From Mycobacterium scrofulaceum (GTDB lineage Bacteria; Actinomycetota; Actinomycetes; Mycobacteriales; Mycobacteriaceae), in NCBI RefSeq assembly GCF_001667885.1, contig NZ_LZJW01000049.1, positions 1-64,000 on the forward strand: a stretch of 64,000 nucleotides of DNA, read 5' to 3'. Positions 58,969 through 64,000 of this stretch are shown here, piece by piece; position 1 is the stretch's first letter, and the number at the start of each line of letters is the position of its first letter. The notes below the pieces were generated by a model that had not been told where the DNA came from, did not search any database, and saw only the letters and a list, made by a program, of their open reading frames with translations. Made by a program: the position numbers and the translations under genes.

Positions 58969-59364
58969 ATGTTTACTCTCCTTGTGTCATGGTTGCTGGT
59001 GGCCTGCGTTCCGGGGCTGCTGATGCTGGCGGCGCTCGGCTTGGGACGGCTCGAACGGGGGCTGGCCCGCGAGGACGTCGCGATCATCGCGGTCGCTGAG
59101 CTCTTCGAGCACGCGGAGCTTGTGGACCTGCGCACGCTGGCGCGGGAGGGCATGCCGGAGGCGGTGGAATTCCTGCATCGCCGCGACGCTCGCGAACTCG
59201 CCGAGGCCGCGCTGGCCGGGCTGACCGCCGCGCCCCGGCACGCGGCGCCGTCGTTTGCCGCCAGCTTCATCGACCACACCGAGCTGACATTGCCGACGCG
59301 AATACACGCGCATTCGCGGATCAATCCGCAGTTTAAGGCCACTAGACACGTCAATCGTGTGTAG
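58969..59364 (+). CDS. small membrane protein of unknown function (Rv3675 type)
   Basis: 131 residues from the ATG at 58969, just after TTGGAGGCC, which acts as ribosome site. One N-terminal helix (FTLLVSWLLVACVPGLLMLA) is followed by a helical cytoplasmic domain (VAELFEHAELVDLRTLAREG) rich in Glu and Ala. No domain is recognised. It is divergent from nth and lies upstream of crp, as in M. tuberculosis. Confidence 0.85.
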   Translation: MFTLLVSWLLVACVPGLLMLAALGLGRLERGLAREDVAIIAVAELFEHAELVDLRTLAREGMPEAVEFLHRRDARELAEAALAGLTAAPRHAAPSFAASFIDHTELTLPTRIHAHSRINPQFKATRHVNRV

Positions 59365-59373
59365 CGTTGCACG

Positions 59374-59400
59374 TTGGACAAAATGTCCTACCGCTAGACT
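59374..59400 (+). promoter_or_regulatory. putative crp promoter with internal palindrome
   Basis: TTGGAC (59374-59379) and TAGACT (59395-59400) are 15 bp apart, slightly close for a sigma-A promoter. The palindrome GGACA-AAA-TGTCC (59376-59388) overlaps the -35 box and fills much of the spacer, where a repressor could block polymerase. It does not match the TGTGA-N6-TCACA consensus of CRP itself, so autoregulation is not supported here. Confidence 0.45.
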
Positions 59401-59461
59401 CATCACGCGAGCACGGGATTAACCTGGCCGTATCACAAACGTTGAAATTTGAAGAGGCAAT

Positions 59462-60136
59462 GTGGACGAGATCCTGGCAAGGGCAGGAATCTTCCAAGGG
59501 GTTGAGCCGGGCGCGGTCGCCGCGCTGACCAAGCAGCTGCAACCCGTCGACTTTCCCCGTGGACACACGGTCTTCGCCGAAGGCGAGCCGGGCGATCGGC
59601 TCTACATCATCGTCTCCGGGAAGGTGAAGATCGGCCGTCGCTCACCCGATGGCCGGGAGAACCTGCTGACGATCATGGGCCCGTCGGACATGTTCGGCGA
59701 ATTGTCCATATTCGACCCGGGCCCGCGGACCTCCAGCGCGACCACCATCACCGAGGTGCGCGCGGTCTCGATGGACCGCGACGCGCTGCGGGCGTGGATC
59801 GCCGACCGTCCCGAGATCGCCGAGCAGCTGTTGCGGGTGCTGGCCCGACGGCTGCGCCGCACCAACAACAATCTGGCCGACCTCATCTTCACCGACGTGC
59901 CGGGCCGGGTGGCCAAGCAGCTGCTGCAGCTGGCCCAGCGTTTCGGCACCCAGGAGGGTGGCGCCATGCGGGTCACCCACGACTTGACCCAGGAGGAGAT
60001 CGCCCAGCTGGTGGGCGCCTCGCGGGAGACGGTTAACAAGGCGCTGGCCGATTTCGCCCACCGCGGCTGGATCCGCCTGGAGGGCAAGAGCGTGCTGATT
60101 TCGGACTCCGAAAGGCTGGCCCGCCGAGCGAGGTAA
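59462..60136 (+). CDS. crp: cAMP receptor protein, global transcription regulator
   Basis: 224 residues from the GTG at 59462. The N-terminal cyclic-nucleotide-binding domain has [18 protein letters not shown] and the phosphate-binding [18 protein letters not shown] long dimerisation helix follows, and a winged HTH with [21 protein letters not shown] forms the DNA-binding end. In M. tuberculosis CRP (Rv3676) controls respiration, resuscitation and virulence genes in response to cAMP. The last codons and stop lie in a 55-bp tandem repeat. Confidence 0.97.
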   Translation: MDEILARAGIFQGVEPGAVAALTKQLQPVDFPRGHTVFAEGEPGDRLYIIVSGKVKIGRRSPDGRENLLTIMGPSDMFGELSIFDPGPRTSSATTITEVRAVSMDRDALRAWIADRPEIAEQLLRVLARRLRRTNNNLADLIFTDVPGRVAKQLLQLAQRFGTQEGGAMRVTHDLTQEEIAQLVGASRETVNKALADFAHRGWIRLEGKSVLISDSERLARRAR

Positions 60137-60279
60137 GCGCGCGCGAAGCGCGGGCGCATCCGAGCGAGAATCCGAACTCCGAGCGAGGTAAGCGCGCGCG
60201 AAGCGCGGGCGCAACCGAGCGAGAATCCGAACCCCGAGCGAGGTAAGCGCGCGCGACGCGCGGGCGCAACCAAGCGGGG
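60125..60279. repeat. 55-bp tandem repeat, about 2.8 copies, starting inside crp
   Basis: The unit beginning CGAGCGAGGTAAGCGCGCGC starts at 60125, 60180 and 60235, exactly 55 bp apart. Copies 1 and 2 differ at a few positions and copy 3 is shorter and more diverged. The first copy supplies the last codons and TAA stop of crp. Each unit contains GCGCGCGCGAAGCGCGGGCGC, able to form GC-rich hairpins. This is the layout of a mycobacterial VNTR/MIRU locus. Confidence 0.85.
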
Positions 60280-60344
60280 CAATCGCGGAAATGGCGTCGG
60301 CCCGTAATTGTGCGGGGCCTTACTCGCACTTCTCCTGCGGCTTT

Positions 60345-61139
60345 TCAGTCTTGCTGCAAATAGTTCAGTTGCGCCTGAACGGACCATTCGGCCGCGTCCC
60401 AGAGTTTCTCGTCGACGTCCACATAGACGTGTTCGACAACCTGGCGCGCGGTGGCGTCCTCGCCGATGTCGCGCAGGGCCGCGCGCACCTGCTCCAGGCG
60501 CTCGTGCCGATGCATGAGGTAACCCGACGCGACGGCCTCCAGGTCGGCCAGGTCCGGCCCGTGACCGGGCAGCACCGTACGCCGCCCCAGGCCGCGCAGC
60601 CGCCGCAGCGATTCCAGGTAGTCGGCCAGGCTGCCGTCTTCGGAATCTATGACGGTCGTGCCGCGGCCCAGCACACTGTCCGCGGTGAGCACCGCGTCGT
60701 CGACCAGAAACGACAGCGAGTCGGCGGTATGGCCGGGGGTGGCCATCACCTTGATCTTCAGGCCGGCCGCGTCGATCACCTCGCCGTCGGTCAGGTGACC
60801 GCCGAGGCCCCGCAAGAACCCGCTGCCCGCGGACCGAACCGTCGCACCGGTGCGCTCGACCAGCTTGTCGATGCCATCGGTGTGATCGCCGTGCCGGTGA
60901 CTGATCAGCACCAGCGTGATCCGGCCCAGCCCGGCAACCCGGGCGATGTGCTCGTCGTCGTCCGGGCCGGGATCCACGACGACCAGCTCGTCGCTGCCCT
61001 TGCCGCGCAACACCCAGGTGTTGGTGCCCTCGAGCGTCAGCAGCCCGGGGTTGTCGGCCAGCAGAACCGAGGCGGTCTCGGTGACCGCCCGCAGCCTGCC
61101 GTAGGCGGGGTGGCTCAGCGACTCGGGCGCGGCGGTCAC
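60345..61139 (-). CDS. metallo-beta-lactamase-fold hydrolase (Rv3677c type)
   Basis: 264 residues from the GTG at 61139 (MTAAPESLSHPAYGRLR), which overlaps the RidA-like stop (GTGA). The HxHxDH zinc motif is SHRHGDHTDG near residue 85, TPGHTADSLSF supplies the next His, and VLTADSVLGRGTTVID the bridging Asp. The C-terminal helix contains HRHERLEQVRAAL, as in the LACTB2/glyoxalase II branch, some of which are nucleases. The exact substrate is unknown. Confidence 0.92.
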   Translation of the reverse strand: MTAAPESLSHPAYGRLRAVTETASVLLADNPGLLTLEGTNTWVLRGKGSDELVVVDPGPDDDEHIARVAGLGRITLVLISHRHGDHTDGIDKLVERTGATVRSAGSGFLRGLGGHLTDGEVIDAAGLKIKVMATPGHTADSLSFLVDDAVLTADSVLGRGTTVIDSEDGSLADYLESLRRLRGLGRRTVLPGHGPDLADLEAVASGYLMHRHERLEQVRAALRDIGEDATARQVVEHVYVDVDEKLWDAAEWSVQAQLNYLQQD

Positions 61140-61600
61140 GGTCGTGAGCCGACCTCCACGATCAGCTCCACTTCCACCGGCGCGTCCAGCGGCAGCTCGG
61201 ACACGCCGACCGCGGACCGCGCGTGCGCGCCGGCGTCGCCGAACACCTCGGCCAGCAGCTCGGAGGCCCCGTTGATGACGCTGGGCTGGCCGTTGAAGCC
61301 GGGGGCGGACGCGACGAAGCCGACGACCTTGACCACCCGCGTCACCGCGTCGATGCCGACCAGCGAATCGATGGCGGCCAGGGCGTTGAGTGCGCAGATC
61401 CGCGCCAGCGCCTTGCCCTCTTCCGGGCTGACCCGGGCCCCGACCTTGCCGGTCCCGGCCAGCTGTCCGGCCTGCATCGGCAGCTGACCCGCGGTGTAGA
61501 CCAGGTCGCCCGTCCGCACCGCGGGCACGTAGGCGGCCAACGGGGCCACCACCTCCGGCAGCGCGACACCGAGTTCGGCGAGCCGGGCCGACGCGGTCAT
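61136..61600 (-). CDS. RidA/YjgF-family protein (Rv3678c type)
   Basis: 154 residues. Typical trimeric RidA fold: YTAGQLPMQAGQL, NALAAIDSLVGIDAVTRVV and VNG-type GASELLAEVFGDAGAHARSA, ending in EVELIVEVG. RidA proteins hydrolyse reactive enamines/imines from PLP enzymes; the longer actinobacterial members may do something else. It starts immediately after the stop of the DUF4177 gene and overlaps the MBL gene. Confidence 0.92.
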   Translation of the reverse strand: MTASARLAELGVALPEVVAPLAAYVPAVRTGDLVYTAGQLPMQAGQLAGTGKVGARVSPEEGKALARICALNALAAIDSLVGIDAVTRVVKVVGFVASAPGFNGQPSVINGASELLAEVFGDAGAHARSAVGVSELPLDAPVEVELIVEVGSRP

Positions 61601-61762
61601 CTACTTCGGGCGCTTCAGATACGCGACGTGTTGCTCGCCGGTTGGCCCGGGCAGCACGGACACCAGTTCCCAACCGTCGGCGCCCCACTGGTCGAGGATC
61701 TGTTTGGTGGCGTGCGTCAGCAGCGGGACCGTGACGTATTCCCATGCGATCGGTTGGCTCAT
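61601..61762 (-). CDS. DUF4177-like small protein (Rv3678A type)
   Basis: 53 residues: MSQPIAWEYVTVPLLTHATK at the N-terminus and GWELVSVLPGPTGEQHVAYL at the C-terminus. The W-E-Y-V start and D-G-W-E-L-V core are the DUF4177 pattern. The ATG is at 61762, and the TAG at 61603-61601 directly abuts the RidA-like ATG at 61600, so the three genes form an operon. Function unknown. Confidence 0.88.
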   Translation of the reverse strand: MSQPIAWEYVTVPLLTHATKQILDQWGADGWELVSVLPGPTGEQHVAYLKRPK

Positions 61763-61839
61763 GGCGCGAGCTTATCGGTCGGGCGTGAACGACTCTGGCC
61801 TGCCCGGGGGCCGCGCCCCGGCCGGGCTAGCATGCGAAG

Positions 61840-62859
61840 GTGGCAAACACATCGAGCGGCGGTAGCGCGGTCGGCTGGCCGGCGCGGTTGTCGAAGGCCC
61901 GCCTGCATTTCGTCACCGGCAAAGGCGGCACGGGCAAGTCGACGATAGCGGCCGCACTGGCGCTGACCCTGGCAGCCGGGGGCCGCAAGGTTCTGCTGGT
62001 GGAAGTCGAAGGGCGGCAAGGCATTGCGCAACTCTTCGACGTGCCGCCGCTGCCCTACCAGGAGGTCAAGATCGCGACCGCCGAGCGCGGCGGTCAGGTC
62101 AACGCCCTGGCCATCGACATCGAGGCGGCCTTCCTGGAATACCTGGACATGTTCTACAACCTCGGCATCGCCGGGCGGGCGATGCGCCGCATCGGCGCCA
62201 TCGAGTTCGCGACGACGATCGCGCCCGGTCTGCGCGACGTGCTGCTGACCGGAAAGATCAAGGAGTCGGTGGTCCGCGTCGACAAGAACCGGCAACCGGT
62301 TTACGACGCGGTCGTGGTCGACGCGCCGCCGACGGGTCGGATCGCCCGCTTCCTGGACGTCACCAAAGCCGTGTCCGATCTGGCCAAGGGCGGGCCGGTG
62401 CACTCTCAGAGCGAGGGCGTGGTGAAGCTGCTGCACTCCGAGCAGACCGCCATCCACCTCGTCACCCTGTTGGAGGCGCTGCCGGTGCAGGAAACGCTCG
62501 AGGCCATCGAGGAGCTCGCCGAGATGGAGCTGCCGATCGGCAGCGTGATCGTGAATCGCAACATCGCGTCGCACCTGCAGCCCGCCGACCTGGCCAAAGC
62601 CGCCGAGGGCCACGTCGACGCGGACTCGGTGCGGGCCGGGCTGGAAATGGCGGGAATCAAGCTGAACGACACCGAATTCGCGGGCCTGCTGACCGAAACC
62701 ATCGAACACGCGACGGTCATCGCCGCTCGCGCCGAGATCGCGCAACAGCTGGACGCCTTGAAGGTGCCGCGGCTCGAACTGCCGGCGATCTCCGACGGCG
62801 TCGACCTGGGCAGCCTCTATGAGCTGTCGGAAGTGCTTGCGCAGCAGGGGGTTCGATGA
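61840..62859 (+). CDS. ArsA/GET3-like anion-transporter ATPase, first subunit (Rv3679 type)
   Basis: 339 residues from the GTG at 61840. The deviant Walker A is [13 protein letters not shown] near residue 28, followed by [16 protein letters not shown] and [15 protein letters not shown] (switch II). It belongs to the ArsA/GET3 group that couples ATP hydrolysis to membrane-protein or anion handling. In mycobacteria it works as a pair with the next gene product, and the pair has been linked to glycerol metabolism in M. tuberculosis (recalled, not verified). Its stop overlaps the next ATG (ATGA). Confidence 0.93.
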   Translation: MANTSSGGSAVGWPARLSKARLHFVTGKGGTGKSTIAAALALTLAAGGRKVLLVEVEGRQGIAQLFDVPPLPYQEVKIATAERGGQVNALAIDIEAAFLEYLDMFYNLGIAGRAMRRIGAIEFATTIAPGLRDVLLTGKIKESVVRVDKNRQPVYDAVVVDAPPTGRIARFLDVTKAVSDLAKGGPVHSQSEGVVKLLHSEQTAIHLVTLLEALPVQETLEAIEELAEMELPIGSVIVNRNIASHLQPADLAKAAEGHVDADSVRAGLEMAGIKLNDTEFAGLLTETIEHATVIAARAEIAQQLDALKVPRLELPAISDGVDLGSLYELSEVLAQQGVR

Positions 62860-64000
62860 GTACCACGCCGAACAGGCTTGACATGGCGGCGATCCTGGCC
62901 GACACGACCAACCGGGTGGTGGTGTGCTGCGGCGCCGGCGGGGTGGGCAAGACCACCACCGCGGCCGCGATGGCGTTGCGCGCGGCCGAATACGGCCGCA
63001 ATGTCTGCGTTTTGACGATCGACCCGGCCAAGCGGCTGGCGCAGGCGTTGGGGGTCAACGACCTGGGCAACACCCCGCAGCGCGTACCCCTGGCGCCCGA
63101 GGTTCCCGGCGAGCTGCACGCGATGATGCTGGACATGCGCCGCACGTTCGACGAAATGGTGGTCCAGTACTCCGGAACCGGTCGCGCGCAAGCGATCCTG
63201 GACAACCAGTTCTATCAAACGGTCGCCAGCTCGCTCGCCGGCACTCAGGAGTACATGGCGATGGAGAAGCTCGGCCAACTGCTGGCCGAGGACCGCTGGG
63301 ACCTGGTGGTGGTGGATACCCCGCCGTCGCGCAACGCGCTGGACTTCTTGGACGCGCCCAAGCGGCTGGGCAGCTTCATGGACAGCCGGCTGTGGCGGCT
63401 GCTGCTCGCGCCGGGCCGAGGGATCGGCCGATTGGTCACCGGCGCAATGGGTTTGGCGATGAAGGCGATGTCGACGGTGCTCGGCTCACAGATGTTGAGC
63501 GACGCGGCCGCCTTCGTGCAATCGCTGGACGCCACCTTCGGTGGTTTCCGGGAGAAGGCCGATCGCACGTACGCGCTGCTTAAGCGGCGGGGCACGCAAT
63601 TCGTCGTGGTGTCGGCGGCCGAACCCGATGCGCTGCGCGAGGCTTCGTTTTTCGTCGACCGGCTGTCCACCGAAGGCATGCCGCTGGCCGGGCTGGTCTT
63701 GAACCGCACCCACCCGACGCTGTGCTCGTTGCCCGCCGAGCGGGCGATCGACGGAACGGAAACACTGGAGGCCGAGACGGACTCCGAGGCGGCGTCGCTG
63801 GCCGCGGCCGTGCTCAGGATTCACGCCGACCGCGCGCAGACGGCGAAACGGGAGATCAGGTTGCTGTCGCGGTTCACCGGGGCCAATCCGCACGTGCCCG
63901 TCATCGGGGTTCCGTCACTACCCTTCGACGTCTCGGATCTGGAAGCGTTGCGCGCCCTCGCCGATCAGATCGCACCGGTTGGCGATGACGCGGCCCGCGC
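62856..64000 (+). CDS. ArsA/GET3-like ATPase, second subunit (Rv3680 type), truncated by window end
   Basis: The first 381 residues are present and the frame is open to base 64000; the M. tuberculosis protein is about 386 residues, so only a few residues are missing. Walker A is [14 protein letters not shown] near residue 30, with [14 protein letters not shown] (switch I), [16 protein letters not shown] (switch II) and [11 protein letters not shown]. It overlaps the first subunit by ATGA, indicating a stoichiometric pair. Confidence 0.93.
   Translation, partial: MSTTPNRLDMAAILADTTNRVVVCCGAGGVGKTTTAAAMALRAAEYGRNVCVLTIDPAKRLAQALGVNDLGNTPQRVPLAPEVPGELHAMMLDMRRTFDEMVVQYSGTGRAQAILDNQFYQTVASSLAGTQEYMAMEKLGQLLAEDRWDLVVVDTPPSRNALDFLDAPKRLGSFMDSRLWRLLLAPGRGIGRLVTGAMGLAMKAMSTVLGSQMLSDAAAFVQSLDATFGGFREKADRTYALLKRRGTQFVVVSAAEPDALREASFFVDRLSTEGMPLAGLVLNRTHPTLCSLPAERAIDGTETLEAETDSEAASLAAAVLRIHADRAQTAKREIRLLSRFTGANPHVPVIGVPSLPFDVSDLEALRALADQIAPVGDDAAR

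Noticed and set aside
59340..59461. CRP autoregulatory site upstream of crp
   Set aside because: No good TGTGA-N6-TCACA match is present; the visible palindrome is GGACA-AAA-TGTCC, a different sequence.

Overview
The window is a 64 kb stretch of high-GC chromosome from a slow-growing, non-tuberculous Mycobacterium, most like the M. avium complex. I infer this from product-by-product recognition and gene order. Almost every gene falls in the order of the M. tuberculosis block Rv3610c to Rv3680: ftsH, ephA, esx/PPE/PE, lpqG, hpt, tilS, ppa, galE1, tRNA-Thr, holB, the adenylate cyclase, topA, cspA, the DUF1998 helicase, the tad locus with ssd, the HAD phosphatase, dppDCBA, acs, marP, nth, crp and the ArsA-like pair. 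The typical actinobacterial features are GTG/TTG starts, 4-bp ATGA/GTGA overlaps and likely leaderless promoters. Both edge genes, ftsH and the second ArsA-like gene, are cut by the window.

Layout. 1-5.5 kb: ftsH, a repeat, a VOC protein, and a tightly coupled epoxide hydrolase/flavin monooxygenase/Zn-alcohol dehydrogenase operon. 5.5-10.4 kb: an ESX-5-type secretion cassette, with PE-PPE-esx-esx plus a second PE-PPE pair, separated by a small opposite-strand HTH gene. The espACD genes that accompany this locus in M. tuberculosis are absent. 10.4-23.6 kb: the lpqG to galE1 housekeeping and envelope block (purine salvage, tRNA-Ile lysidinylation, PBP4-type carboxypeptidase, pyrophosphatase, glycosyltransferases), then tRNA-Thr. 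23.6-34.5 kb: DNA replication and topology (holB, topA), cyclic AMP synthesis, cold-shock protein, DNA-repair helicase and a sensor-like protein.

34.5-41.8 kb: a ten-gene run on the minus strand. It comprises ssd, tadA, tadB, tadC, a Flp-like pilin and two TadE-like proteins, followed by three genes not found here in M. tuberculosis: a divergent Lgt paralogue, a proline-rich membrane protein, and a radical SAM enzyme with the cysteine layout of the tetraether-lipid-synthase (Tes/MJ0619) family. I regard this last trio as the best candidate for an undescribed system, possibly a membrane-lipid or lipoprotein acyl-chain modification pathway.

41.8-64 kb: structured intergenic RNA elements around the HAD phosphatase gene, including the locus of the abundant stationary-phase sRNA MTS2823/Ms1. 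Then come a dipeptide ABC transporter, acetyl-CoA synthetase, the acid-resistance protease MarP with its conserved neighbours, nth, crp (followed by a 55-bp tandem repeat), an MBL hydrolase/RidA/DUF4177 operon, and the paired ArsA-like ATPases.

Several short repeats sit at gene ends. A 55-57 bp element occurs on opposite strands at about 1.5 kb and 11.6 kb, and a different 55-bp unit is repeated almost three times at the end of crp. Comparisons with M. tuberculosis are from memory of that genome; no search was run.
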